Assembly (NCBI GenBank): GCA_947499155.1
Contig: CANMND010000002.1
Coordinates: forward strand, 62,001-126,000
Direction: 5' to 3'
DNA length: 64,000 nucleotides
Source: an uncultured Sphingomonadales bacterium
GTDB lineage: Bacteria; Pseudomonadota; Alphaproteobacteria; Sphingomonadales; Rhodothalassiaceae
Shown in pieces: positions 47,286 through 56,877 of the stretch. Below the pieces are notes generated by a model. The model was not told where the DNA came from. It did no database searches and saw nothing but the letters and a program-made list of their open reading frames with translations. The translations under genes and the position numbers were made by a program. Position 1 is the stretch's first letter, and each line of letters starts with the position of its first letter.

Positions 47286-48982
47286 ATCCCTTCTCCTTTC
47301 GATTGAAGGCGAGCGGCCCTGAATTCCGAACCTTCGTACCATGTCGGCCAGTCGGTCCCCTGAGCATGCTTTCTACCGACGATATAGTACAGCTCCAGAT
47401 CATCGACAGCGCCGGACAGATCCCAGTTTGGGTCATATTCATCGCTCGGCTTGTGGTAGGAATCCCTGATATAGGCTTCACGTTGGGCAAGGGCCCAGTC
47501 ACGGCCATGTTCGCGACTCATGACACCTGCATCTGCGTAAAGAACCGGGATGCCGATCTTGGCCAATTCAAAATGGTCTGAACGGTAAAACGAGCCTTGT
47601 TCTGGTGTCGGCTCAGGCTCAACGGTGCGGTCCTGTGTCCGGGCGGCCTCGATCAGGTCATCCTGCAAGCTGTTTTGTCCCCAGCCGACAATCGTTATAT
47701 CGGCCATCGGTCCAAGGAGGTTGATGCCGTCCATATTGATGGCAGCGACGGTTCTCTCAGGGGGAATGGCGGGGTTGGCTGCGTAATAGGCGGACCCCAG
47801 CAAGCCCTGTTCTTCAGCGGTTACAGCTACAAAAACCATGGATCGCCGGGGCTTTTCTTCGTCACTGGCAGCTTTTTGGGCAAGTTCCAAAAGCCCTGCC
47901 ACACCGGATGCATTATCAAGGGCGCCATTATAAATATTATCGCCGCTGGCATCGGCAGGACCAATTCCCAGATGATCCCAATGGGCCATATAAAGAATGG
48001 CTTCATCAGGGCGTTCAGTTCCCTCGACCATACCAAGGATGTTGGCGGAATTGGCGTGTCGAACGGTGTTGTTTAATTGAGCCGAAAAAGCCTGACCAAG
48101 ATCGAAGGCCTTAAAGCCAGGCTCTATCGCTTTAGCGTGGGCTTCCATCAAAGTGGTACCGGCACGCTTGAACATGGCCTGGGCGACAGCTTCGGTGATC
48201 CAGCCTTCAACGGCAATCCGGCTGGCTCCTTCATCGGGATGAAGCAGGTCAAATTGTGGGCCTGACCAACTGCCGGTTACCACCTCCCACGGATAGGCTG
48301 CGGGTTTCGTCTGGTGAATAATAATTGCAGCGGCTGCACCCTGACGGGAGGCTTCTTCAAACTTGTAGGTCCAACGCCCGTAATAGGTCATGGCCTTGCC
48401 GTTAAAAAGCGCGGGATCGCCCGTAGCAAAACCGGGATCGTTGATCAGCATCACTACGGTCTTGCCGGTAACGTCCATGCCTTCATAGTCATTCCAGTCA
48501 TATTCAGGCGCTACAATGCCAAAACCGACAAAGACCATTTCGGACTGATCCATGTGGATTGTTTCTCTGACGCGTTTTGTCCAGACGGTAATATCCTCAA
48601 GATAGCGCAAGTCCGTGACGTCTTCGCCCTGGGTGATGCTGGCTGCGAAACTATTTGCGTCGGCGGTAATTTCAACCAGCGGAACCGATTGCCGGTAACT
48701 GCCGTTAACAGGTTCCAGTCCCATCGCCTTGAAGTGGTCTTCAAGGTAATTGAGTGTTTTTGTTTCCCCTTCGGTGAAGGGTGCGCGGCCTTCAAATTCA
48801 TCGGATGCAAGGATCTTGATATGGCGATGAAGGTCGGCTTCAGTAATCTCGGGCGATGTATCTGAAAGCACCGATGTATTTAGGGTGCCGGTATCATCTT
48901 TGATCGATGGCGAGTCGTCTTTGCATGCGGAAAGAAGTGCAAAAACAGGGATGAGAAAGGATGCGACAATGAGACGTTTCAT
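47282..48982 (-). CDS. M28 family zinc aminopeptidase, lipoprotein with PA domain
   Basis: A 566-residue periplasmic lipoprotein (signal ending FALLSAC). After an N-terminal segment and a PA-type insert, the M28 catalytic part shows MAHWDHLGIG, NGALDNASGVAGLLELA, the Glu pair in VTAEEQGLLGSAYY, INMDGI and DSYHKPSDEYD, the five zinc and catalytic positions. The ATG at 48982 is preferred because it gives a standard lipoprotein signal, although an ATG at 48997 is also open and neither has a good SD. It is transcribed before the M19 dipeptidase. Confidence 0.87.
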   Translation of the reverse strand: MKRLIVASFLIPVFALLSACKDDSPSIKDDTGTLNTSVLSDTSPEITEADLHRHIKILASDEFEGRAPFTEGETKTLNYLEDHFKAMGLEPVNGSYRQSVPLVEITADANSFAASITQGEDVTDLRYLEDITVWTKRVRETIHMDQSEMVFVGFGIVAPEYDWNDYEGMDVTGKTVVMLINDPGFATGDPALFNGKAMTYYGRWTYKFEEASRQGAAAAIIIHQTKPAAYPWEVVTGSWSGPQFDLLHPDEGASRIAVEGWITEAVAQAMFKRAGTTLMEAHAKAIEPGFKAFDLGQAFSAQLNNTVRHANSANILGMVEGTERPDEAILYMAHWDHLGIGPADASGDNIYNGALDNASGVAGLLELAQKAASDEEKPRRSMVFVAVTAEEQGLLGSAYYAANPAIPPERTVAAINMDGINLLGPMADITIVGWGQNSLQDDLIEAARTQDRTVEPEPTPEQGSFYRSDHFELAKIGIPVLYADAGVMSREHGRDWALAQREAYIRDSYHKPSDEYDPNWDLSGAVDDLELYYIVGRKHAQGTDWPTWYEGSEFRAARLQSKGEGM

Positions 48983-49177
48983 GGGAGGGTATTCCATTTC
49001 GGCTATCCGGGACTGTCAATGGTCCGCAACGCTTGCAGGAACATACGCTGTCGTCAAGTAATCCTGAGCTTGGCCAGAACAGATAATTGGACAAGACAGA
49101 CGCTGGATCGGAATGTATAACGACCCTGTCTAAGGACATGTTTTCCCAGAATAGTCATAGTGAACGGAGATGCCTCG

Positions 49178-50296
49178 ATGCTCATCGGTGTGCCAAAAGA
49201 GATCAAGAACCTTGAGTTTCGTGTCGGTCTGACGCCACCGAGCGTGCGCGAACTGATCACCCATGGTCATAAAGTAATTGTCCAGAAAAATGCCGGCTTT
49301 GAAATCGGCCTTGATGATGAAGCCTACAAGGCGGTGGGCGCGGAAGTCGTAGATACACCTCAAGAGGTGTATGCGCGCGCTGACATGATCATCAAAGTGA
49401 AGGAGCCGCAAGCGCCTGAACTTGATATGTTGCGTGAGGGGCAGATTTTGTTCACCTATTTGCATCTGGCACCGGATCCCGCGCAAACCAAAGGTCTTCT
49501 GAAGTCCGGCTGTATCGCCATTGCTTATGAGACAGTGACGGATGATCGCGGCGGTCTGCCTCTTCTTGCTCCCATGAGCGAGGTTGCAGGGCGGATGTCC
49601 ATTCAGGCCGGTGCTCATGCTCTTGAGATGTCACAGGGGGGCCGGGGTGTGTTGATGGGTGGTGTCCCTGGTGTGGACGCTGCAAAAGTCGTCATCCTGG
49701 GTGGCGGTGTTGTAGGAACAAACGCTGCTCGTATGGCCATGGGGCTGGAAGCCCATGTGACGGTGTTTGATAAATCCGTCGCCCGTCTGCAGCAGCTTGA
49801 TTTCCAGTACGGGTCACGAATGAATACGGTCTTTTCCACTGTTGATGCAGTGGAAGAGCATGTCCTGACAGCGGATCTGGTGGTGGGTGCCGTTCTTGTT
49901 CCTGGCTCTGCTGCCCCCAAGCTGGTTTCCCGTGATCTGGTGTCACGTATGCAGCGTGGTTCAGTTCTGGTGGATGTGGCCATCGATCAGGGTGGTTGCT
50001 TTGCCACGTCAAGGCCGACGACACACGATGATCCGACATATGTGGTCGATGGTGTCGTGCATTATTGCGTCGCCAATATGCCAGGCGGTGTGGCACGGAC
50101 GTCCACTTTTGCCCTGAATAACACCACATTGCCTTACGTCCTTGCTCTGGCGGACAAGGGATACAAAAAGGCACTGGCGGATGATCGTCATTTCCTGAAC
50201 GGTCTCAATGTCTATGATGGCAAGCTCACCTATGAGGCGGCTGCTCGAGACCTTGGGCTGGACTATGTTTCAGCGCAAAGCGTATTGGGGCTGTAA
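49178..50296 (+). CDS. ald: alanine dehydrogenase
   Basis: A 372-residue NAD-dependent enzyme converting L-alanine to pyruvate and ammonia. The N-terminus LIGVPKEIKNLEFRVGLTP, the active-site region LFTYLHLAPDP, and the Rossmann motif ILGGGVVGTNAARMAMG are canonical. AACGGAG lies nine bases before the ATG at 49178; the longer GTG start at 49160 is unlikely. Asparaginase follows seven bases after the stop. Both release ammonia from amino acids, next to two peptidases on the opposite strand. Confidence 0.95.
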   Translation: MLIGVPKEIKNLEFRVGLTPPSVRELITHGHKVIVQKNAGFEIGLDDEAYKAVGAEVVDTPQEVYARADMIIKVKEPQAPELDMLREGQILFTYLHLAPDPAQTKGLLKSGCIAIAYETVTDDRGGLPLLAPMSEVAGRMSIQAGAHALEMSQGGRGVLMGGVPGVDAAKVVILGGGVVGTNAARMAMGLEAHVTVFDKSVARLQQLDFQYGSRMNTVFSTVDAVEEHVLTADLVVGAVLVPGSAAPKLVSRDLVSRMQRGSVLVDVAIDQGGCFATSRPTTHDDPTYVVDGVVHYCVANMPGGVARTSTFALNNTTLPYVLALADKGYKKALADDRHFLNGLNVYDGKLTYEAAARDLGLDYVSAQSVLGL

Positions 50297-50303
50297 CAAA
50301 ACC

Positions 50304-51245
50304 ATGACAATGCCGCGCATCGATCTTTTTACCCTGGGTGGAACCATCGCCATGGTGGCGCCGGATGAAGGTGGGGTTGTTCCCGTACTCACCGGCGAGA
50401 CATTGCTCAATGCAGTGCCCGGATTGGAAGGCATGGCAGAGATCGTGGTGCACCCGTTCTTGCAGACGGCCAGCGTCAATATCGGATTTGCCGATGTTAT
50501 CAGACTGGCAAAGTCTGTGAGGCAGGCAGCGGCAGAGGGCGCTGATGGTATTGTCATTACACAAGGTACGGACAGTATGGCCGAGACGGTCTTCTTACTG
50601 TCCGTACTGCTTCGACTGGACGTACCGGTGATTGTGACCGGAGCGATGCGTCATCCGGGGCAGGTCTCAGCTGATGGTCCGGCCAATCTTTTGGCGGCGG
50701 CCAGGGCGGCTCTATCCCCTCAATTGGTGCCGTGTGGTGTCCTTTTATGTATGAATGATAAACTTCATGCCGGACGCACTGTAGAAAAACTACATACATC
50801 AGCTCTGGACGCCTTTCGTTCGCCTGAGACCGGCCCCGTGGCAAGTTATGTGGAAGGGCGTATCATACGCCATATGGTCCCGGATCTGCCGCCGCATTTT
50901 CCAGTCGAGACAGAAACTGTCCCTTATGTGGCGTTGGTCACTGCGGTCTTTGACGATGATGGGGCCATGCTCGATCATCTTCCTGATGAGACCCAAGCCG
51001 TAGTCATTGCCGGATTTGGAGGCGGCCATTTGTCAGAGGTGATGGCAGACAAGGCAGCAGCTCTGGCACAGGACATGCCCGTAATTCTGGCATCCCAGAG
51101 CGGGTCAGGACCGGTCCTCGAAAAAACTTATGGTTATAAAGGCGGGGAAATTGACCTGATCAATCGTGGTCTTATACCTGCTGGAGCGTTGACACCCTCT
51201 AAGGCGCGGCTTTTACTTGCCTGTGCATTAGTTGATAAAAGGTAA
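50304..51245 (+). CDS. L-asparaginase (type I/II family)
   Basis: A 313-residue asparaginase. The first catalytic threonine is in LFTLGGTIAM, and TQGTDSMAET holds the second catalytic triad part. AMRHPGQVSADGPANLLAA provides the catalytic lysine region, although here the usual Lys/Arg context is AMRHP. There is no signal peptide, so it is cytoplasmic. The ATG at 50304 and another at 50310 are both possible starts; the frame before them lies in the ald gene. It hydrolyses asparagine to aspartate and ammonia. Confidence 0.85.
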   Translation: MTMPRIDLFTLGGTIAMVAPDEGGVVPVLTGETLLNAVPGLEGMAEIVVHPFLQTASVNIGFADVIRLAKSVRQAAAEGADGIVITQGTDSMAETVFLLSVLLRLDVPVIVTGAMRHPGQVSADGPANLLAAARAALSPQLVPCGVLLCMNDKLHAGRTVEKLHTSALDAFRSPETGPVASYVEGRIIRHMVPDLPPHFPVETETVPYVALVTAVFDDDGAMLDHLPDETQAVVIAGFGGGHLSEVMADKAAALAQDMPVILASQSGSGPVLEKTYGYKGGEIDLINRGLIPAGALTPSKARLLLACALVDKR

Positions 51246-51420
51246 AGCAGTTCAACCATAAAGGAAATATTCATCAATGTTTCATAATATAAGATCGCAT
51301 TGATAACACTTTCTTTAGTCCTGACCTTGTAAATTGTGATCTCGCAAACGATTGCTGTTGACGCAAAAGCATTTTGCACTCTGGTATTTGTTCTGGTTCT
51401 TAGAATCAATAAAGGCGGTC

Positions 51421-52464
51421 ATGATTTTCTCTGCCCTCAAGTCGGCTCCAAAGCCAGTGGATACCGGAAAGGTTCGGGCGCTCTTGTGGGCTCCTGACAA
51501 AAAAGCGGCGATCCAATTGGCAAGCTTGATGGAAAAACAGGGTTTTCCCGGCTTTGACACGAATTCGCAGAATGTTGTCGGCGTTTACGCAAGTGATGTC
51601 TCCAGCTTTGCCCAATCTCTTGGTGCATGTCTTGATCTTGAACAAAGACGGGAGATCAAGGCGCTGATTATCAACGGTTCAATGCCCAAGCTTGATGATT
51701 TCGCCCAGATCCAGACGGTGGAAAACCTGGTTCATCATCATTCGACATTATGGCTTGCGGACATGTTAAACGATGGCCGCTTTAAAAGCCTCATGCAGCC
51801 GATTGTCGAAGCGGAAGGACATGCTGTTCACGGCTATGAATTCTTGTTTCGGGGCATGAGCAAGGATGGCCAGATTATTTCACCGGTCGATATGTTCGCG
51901 GCAGCAACAGACGGTTTGCTATCGGCAAGGCTGGACAGCTTCGCGCGCGACTCAGCGGTCCGGACGGCATCATATTTTGACGTACAGGAACGTTTGTTTA
52001 TAAACGTGTTGCCCAGAAGTGTATCGGTTGCACAATCTGCTTTTACAGACACGCTGGATCTTATTGAAAACGCCGGTGTTGAGCCTGCACGTGTCGTCTT
52101 CGAAATCGTTGAAAGTGAAGCGGTCAATGATATCGCTGAGCTGTCAGACATGATCAACTTCTGCCGCAGTGCCGGGTATCGTATCGCTCTTGATGATTTT
52201 GGCAGCGGATTTAATAATCTGACTATGCTTATCGGTTTGTCCCCGGACTATATAAAGCTGGACAAGTCCTTGATTTCGCGCGTGAGTACGGAACCACCGA
52301 TTTGGAATCTGGTTGCTAATATGATTGATGCAGCCAAACAGTCAGGTGTTTTGGTCATTGCCGAAGGTGTGGAAGACGAGCGTACAGCACGGTTGTTGCG
52401 CGCTCTTGGCACCGACTTCATCCAAGGCTACTTAACAGGTCACCCTGCTGAACGCCCGCTTTAA
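51421..52464 (+). CDS. EAL-domain cyclic-di-GMP phosphodiesterase
   Basis: A 347-residue cytoplasmic protein. The N-terminal 130 residues have no recognised domain, and no GGDEF domain or membrane helix is visible. The EAL domain has YEFLFRG (EFL in place of EAL), INVLPRS, FEIVESEAVND, IALDDFGSGFNN, YIKLDKSLI, VIAEGVED and FIQGYL. The metal and catalytic Glu, Asn, Asp, Lys and Gln positions are therefore kept, and hydrolysis of c-di-GMP is likely. The ATG at 51421 follows AAGGCGG. The promoter region contains the palindrome GCAAAAGCATTTTGC (51363-51377), a possible operator. Confidence 0.85.
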   Translation: MIFSALKSAPKPVDTGKVRALLWAPDKKAAIQLASLMEKQGFPGFDTNSQNVVGVYASDVSSFAQSLGACLDLEQRREIKALIINGSMPKLDDFAQIQTVENLVHHHSTLWLADMLNDGRFKSLMQPIVEAEGHAVHGYEFLFRGMSKDGQIISPVDMFAAATDGLLSARLDSFARDSAVRTASYFDVQERLFINVLPRSVSVAQSAFTDTLDLIENAGVEPARVVFEIVESEAVNDIAELSDMINFCRSAGYRIALDDFGSGFNNLTMLIGLSPDYIKLDKSLISRVSTEPPIWNLVANMIDAAKQSGVLVIAEGVEDERTARLLRALGTDFIQGYLTGHPAERPL

Positions 52465-52484
52465 AAGCGTACGCAAATACGCGA

Positions 52485-54542
52485 CTAAAAGCCGACGAGA
52501 TTCCAGTGAAAAAGTGGAAATAACATCCACAGCATCAAGACGATAGCGGCAGTGTGGGTGGATTTGTGTCTTAATGTCCAAGTGCTGTCAGCCTGCCATA
52601 TAAACAGCAATCCAATCGCCATGAAACCCGTGAGCGCGATAGCCAGAAGATTTATTACGGCGAGGGCAGATGTCCATGTCGCTGTTATTGGGGCGGATAT
52701 GGTTAGATGGGTTATAAAAAGCACAAGCAAAAGGCTGCATGAAGCCAGCCATACCAAAGCTAGCACCGGTGTCAGAATGCCCGTTAGCTTTTCTGTCAGA
52801 TTGTCTGATGAGGGTAGGTGGCGTCTGTGCCAGGTTCCAGCAAGCAGAATGAGCGAAGCGAGGCCAACGGCTATAGCCATGATAAATAGCCAAATTGGTC
52901 TGCTATAAAAGCCGGTCTTCTCCATGGTTGTCTGACCAGATGGTGATGTCATATGTGTGACAGAGCCATCTTTTTCCTTGATAAATCTGATCCGGGATGC
53001 ACCTGCTTTTACGCCCTCGACCTCACTGTAAAGTCCAGGCCCGATCATTATGTAGCGCATTGAATCGTGAGACCCTGTGACTCGGAGGGTGCCGTCCTTT
53101 TCATGTCGCACCTTATATCGTGTACCTAAGGCGTCAAAAATGGCGTTACGGCTATTAATCGGACGATTAAGGTCAAAATAAATCCCTTCAACTGATACAT
53201 CCATCGGCATTTGACCGGGGTCGGATGTGGGTGTCTGTCCAGTCATTTCTTCGGGGAAGAAGTGGGCGACAAGCAAAGCAGGCAATGCATCGGCGAGGGC
53301 TTTTCCTTCGTCACTGTTGGTCGCAACGAATATGCCTAGATCAAGGTCAGGTATCATGACCAGGTTAGATGTAAAGCCGGGAACAGACCCTGTCTGGCCG
53401 AAGCCCCTTACGCCACCTGGCAACATATAATCGAGCAGGCCGTGCCTGATTGTTGGCAGGCGAAGGTCCGCTGTGTCTGATAACGGACTGTACATTCGTT
53501 TCATGGTTTCAGGCCGTAATATTCTGGCTTCATCCAGTTGGCCGAAATTTAGAACTGCCCGCATGAACCGGGCCACATCATGGGCCGTGGAGGACAAGGA
53601 AAGAGCGGGGGCTACAGTAGAATAATAGATATACGGCTGCTCACTCAGTGTTGCATTTTCAGAGCGGTACCCCATCGCCAATGACTCCGCCAAGGTCTTT
53701 GGAAGTGGTTGAGGCAGGCCGCGCACTTCTGCAAGATCTGCGCTCATGGGCTCACGGAAACTGCTGGATGTCATGCCCATGGGTGTAAAAATATTGTCTT
53801 CCACATAGCTGGGAAAATTGCGCCCCGTAACCTGCGTTATGACCGCACCGGCAAGCGTGGTCGCATAAACCGAGGGGACAGTATAAAGACCAGCAGGTCT
53901 GACTTGTTTTGGGCGGAGCTTTGCAAGCGCGTTTTCGGGCGAGGGCAAGCTCTCGGCACTTAAATGCGCAATCCGGTCGGGTTCGATTATATCAAGACCG
54001 GATTTATGATCCATCAGGTGACGGATCAGCAGCGGCCCCGTCGCGTGGACTGGCATGGAAAGACTGTCGGGCAATCGGTTATTAACGGGATCGTCAAGGC
54101 TGATATAGCCCGATTCCTCTATCTGCATCAGGGCAGTCCAGGTGAAAATGCCGGATATCTCCCCAAGCCTGAACAAGGTTTTATCAGCGCCAACAGCCTT
54201 GCCGTTTCCCGCCTGGCCGTACCCCTTTTCCAGAATGGATATGTCGTCTCTTACGATGGCAACGACGACTCCTGGAATATTATCTGCGCGCATATGTGCA
54301 CGCACCACACCGTCAATGAACGTGGTCAACTCATTGTGATTGGCGATGTTGGGCTTTGCATGGACAAGTGTAAGCTGATCTTCGTCCACCTCTGGTGGAG
54401 GATACGCGCCTGGCGACAGGTATTGAGCATCATCCAAGGACGAGGTGGCCAATATGGCTGTGGCAGGAGCAGTCACAGACAGACAGGCAATCGCAAGTCC
54501 TGCTGCAAAAGCAAATTTAAGCAAAGTCCCGTTAATGTTCAT
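52485..54542 (-). CDS. beta-lactamase-fold (pfam00144-like) protein with membrane C-terminus, catalytic residues lost
   Basis: A 685-residue exported protein (signal peptide about 1-30) with a serine beta-lactamase/esterase-type domain (about 70-420) and four or five C-terminal membrane helices (about 570-680). The expected SxxK site GSxSK is GEISG here, with Glu128 for Ser and Gly131 for Lys. The YxN motif is PSV (223-225), and the late HTG is QTG (Gln383). The fold is well kept otherwise (RHLMDHKSGL, GSVPGFTSNLVMIPD). All three catalytic motifs are altered, so it is unlikely to be a hydrolase. A receptor, scaffold or ligand-binding role is inferred. Confidence 0.75.
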   Translation of the reverse strand: MNINGTLLKFAFAAGLAIACLSVTAPATAILATSSLDDAQYLSPGAYPPPEVDEDQLTLVHAKPNIANHNELTTFIDGVVRAHMRADNIPGVVVAIVRDDISILEKGYGQAGNGKAVGADKTLFRLGEISGIFTWTALMQIEESGYISLDDPVNNRLPDSLSMPVHATGPLLIRHLMDHKSGLDIIEPDRIAHLSAESLPSPENALAKLRPKQVRPAGLYTVPSVYATTLAGAVITQVTGRNFPSYVEDNIFTPMGMTSSSFREPMSADLAEVRGLPQPLPKTLAESLAMGYRSENATLSEQPYIYYSTVAPALSLSSTAHDVARFMRAVLNFGQLDEARILRPETMKRMYSPLSDTADLRLPTIRHGLLDYMLPGGVRGFGQTGSVPGFTSNLVMIPDLDLGIFVATNSDEGKALADALPALLVAHFFPEEMTGQTPTSDPGQMPMDVSVEGIYFDLNRPINSRNAIFDALGTRYKVRHEKDGTLRVTGSHDSMRYIMIGPGLYSEVEGVKAGASRIRFIKEKDGSVTHMTSPSGQTTMEKTGFYSRPIWLFIMAIAVGLASLILLAGTWHRRHLPSSDNLTEKLTGILTPVLALVWLASCSLLLVLFITHLTISAPITATWTSALAVINLLAIALTGFMAIGLLFIWQADSTWTLRHKSTHTAAIVLMLWMLFPLFHWNLVGF

Positions 54543-54626
54543 TTTTTCCTTTACTGATCGGCGTGTTTATCAAACCCTGTTGAGGGTATACTACCGCATG
54601 GATTCTGTCAGAATAAGGACGATGAT

Positions 54627-55289
54627 ATGAGTACGGGGACATTAGGGCTCGATGAAGACCTGCGGGCCTATCTTCTGGAATATGGGGTCCGTGAACCTGA
54701 CATAATGCGCCGATTGCGAGAAGAAAGCGATCGTTTGCCTATGGCGCAAATGCGCAGCAGTGTCGAACAGGTCAATGCGCTGGGCCTGCTTTTGAAGTCA
54801 ATCGGGGCACGAACTGTGATCGAGGTGGGCGTATTCACAGGATACGCCACATTGGGCTTCGCCCGTGCCTTGCCTCTGGATGGTACAGTTCACGCCCTGG
54901 ATATTTCAAAGGAATGGACTGATATCGGCAAGAAATACTGGGATGAGGCCGGCGTATCCGACCAGATAAATTTGATCCTGTCTCCTGCAACAGACACATT
55001 GGAGGCAATGATCAAGAATGGCGATGCTGATAGCGCTGATTTTGCCTTTATAGATGCCGATAAATCAGGGTACGCTGCTTATTTTGAGGCATGTCTCACT
55101 CTCGTTAGGCCGGGTGGGCTGATTGCCATCGATAATGTATTATGGTCGGGCCGGGTGATTGACCAGTCGGATCAGGAAGAGAGCACTCAGGCTATCAGAG
55201 CCTTTAACAAAGCGCTTTATAAGGACAGTCGGGTTGATCTCGCCATGCTCCCAATCGGAGATGGGCTGACCCTTGCCTATAAAAAGTGA
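54627..55289 (+). CDS. class I SAM-dependent O-methyltransferase (caffeoyl-CoA OMT-like)
   Basis: A 220-residue methyltransferase of the CCoAOMT-like family. TVIEVGVFTGYATLGFARAL is the SAM-binding motif I, HALDISKEW supplies the acidic residue, and FAFIDADKSGYAAYFEACLTLVRPGGLIAIDNVLWSGRV is the metal-binding and motif IV region typical of this family. AAGGA lies before the ATG. The aldehyde dehydrogenase gene next to it is also annotated for phenylpropanoid-type compounds, but a pathway is not established. Confidence 0.87.
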   Translation: MSTGTLGLDEDLRAYLLEYGVREPDIMRRLREESDRLPMAQMRSSVEQVNALGLLLKSIGARTVIEVGVFTGYATLGFARALPLDGTVHALDISKEWTDIGKKYWDEAGVSDQINLILSPATDTLEAMIKNGDADSADFAFIDADKSGYAAYFEACLTLVRPGGLIAIDNVLWSGRVIDQSDQEESTQAIRAFNKALYKDSRVDLAMLPIGDGLTLAYKK

Positions 55290-55335
55290 TACAGTTCAGT
55301 CGCTCGGGCCTGAAGTGACTTCCAGGAGATGATTG

Positions 55336-56799
55336 ATGGCAACCCTTATTGACGATGCGGCAGCCGAACAGGCCCTGACCTCCTCTCTCATGGATGTTTT
55401 CGAAGCTCAGCGACGGGCATATATGGACGAGTGTCCAGTTTCACTTGATATTCGCCGTGACAGGCTTGATCGCGCTATAAACATTCTGATGACACATGGC
55501 GATGATTTGTGCGACGCGATGGCGGCGGACTTTTTATCCAGGCCGCGCTTGATGTCTATGTTCAGTGATATCGCACCGGCAGTGAAAGCGCTGCGTTATG
55601 CGAAAAAGCATGTTGCGCGCTGGATGCGTCCTGAACGACGGGCTCTGGAATTCCCACTGGGCCTGTTAGGTGCGCGCGGCGAGATACGCTATCATCCAAA
55701 GGGTGTGGTAGGTCTCATAAGCCCATGGAATTTTCCGGTTAATCTGACATTTGGACCCTTGGCGGGCATTCTGGCTGCCGGCAATCGTGCAATGATCAAG
55801 CCCTCGGAGATGACGCCTGAGACATCCTGTTTAATGGAAAGCCTGATTGGCCGGTACTTTGACAGCAAAGAGCTGTGTGTGGTGACTGGCGGTGTGGACG
55901 TGGGGCGAGCATTCTCTTCTATCCCGTTTGACCATATGTTGTTTACTGGTGCCACATCGGTGGGCAGACATATTATGCGCGCAGCGTCAGAAACCTTGAC
56001 GCCGGTCACACTGGAACTTGGCGGTAAATCCCCTGTTTTGCTGTCTCGTACCGCAGACATAGGGCAGGCGGCTGAACGCATCATGATTGGCAAGATGATG
56101 AACGCAGGCCAGATCTGTCTTGCACCTGATTATTGCCTTGTCCCCTCAGAACATATGCAAGAGGTTCATGATGAACTGGTGGCGGCAGCCGAGCGTCTTT
56201 ATCCAACTGTAAAGGACAATGCCGATTACACAGCGATCGTGAATGCGCATCATAAGACTCGTCTTTATGATCATATCGTTGACGCGCGTAACAAAGGTGC
56301 GTTGATAACCGACGTCAATCCGGCAAATGAAGCTTTTTCGCGCGAAGACACAGATACTGTGATGCCGCTTCATATCATTCAACGTACAACAAATGATATG
56401 ACGATTATGCAAGAAGAAGTGTTCGGACCGCTTTTGCCGCTGGTGCCATATGATTCAATCGATGACGCAATTACTTATGTGAATGAACGCGAGCGGCCCT
56501 TGGCGCTTTATTATTTTGGCAAGGACCGCAATGAAGAACGTCTGGTTCTCGATAAAACCTTGTCAGGTGGGGTCACGGTAAATGATGTGGTCTGGCATGT
56601 TGGCCATGAATCATTGCCATTTGGTGGTGTTGGGGCATCTGGCATGGGCGCTTATCATGGGCATGAAGGTTTTTTAACCTTTAGTCACGCCCGCGCGGTT
56701 TATCGCCAAACCGGCTTTAATCTGGCAAAGATGATCGGCTTGCTCCCGCCCTATGGCAAAAAGCTGAAACAGACTTTACGTATGCAGATTGGTAAATAA
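55336..56799 (+). CDS. coniferyl aldehyde dehydrogenase-type ALDH
   Basis: A 487-residue NAD(P) aldehyde dehydrogenase. TPVTLELGGKSPVL has the general base Glu, and GKMMNAGQICLAPDYCLVP contains the catalytic Cys. GLISPWNFPVNLTFGPL and the end PFGGVGASGMGAYHGHEGFLTFSHARAV are typical of the CalB/ALDH3-like group. The C-terminus PPYGKKLKQTLRMQI is a hydrophobic or basic tail of this group. The ATG at 55336 has AGGAG upstream. The real substrate could be long-chain or aromatic aldehydes. Confidence 0.85.
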   Translation: MATLIDDAAAEQALTSSLMDVFEAQRRAYMDECPVSLDIRRDRLDRAINILMTHGDDLCDAMAADFLSRPRLMSMFSDIAPAVKALRYAKKHVARWMRPERRALEFPLGLLGARGEIRYHPKGVVGLISPWNFPVNLTFGPLAGILAAGNRAMIKPSEMTPETSCLMESLIGRYFDSKELCVVTGGVDVGRAFSSIPFDHMLFTGATSVGRHIMRAASETLTPVTLELGGKSPVLLSRTADIGQAAERIMIGKMMNAGQICLAPDYCLVPSEHMQEVHDELVAAAERLYPTVKDNADYTAIVNAHHKTRLYDHIVDARNKGALITDVNPANEAFSREDTDTVMPLHIIQRTTNDMTIMQEEVFGPLLPLVPYDSIDDAITYVNERERPLALYYFGKDRNEERLVLDKTLSGGVTVNDVVWHVGHESLPFGGVGASGMGAYHGHEGFLTFSHARAVYRQTGFNLAKMIGLLPPYGKKLKQTLRMQIGK

Positions 56800-56877
56800 T
56801 AGCCATGGCGTCGCTGGGTTGTGCAGTATAATCTGGTACACTGTTTATAGGGACCTTATACGCGTGCTGGCCGCGCC

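Noticed and set aside
47285-47342. Longer start for the M19 dipeptidase
   Set aside because: The added residues overlap the M28 gene in another frame and would hide the lipoprotein signal. GTG at 47285 has a strong SD.
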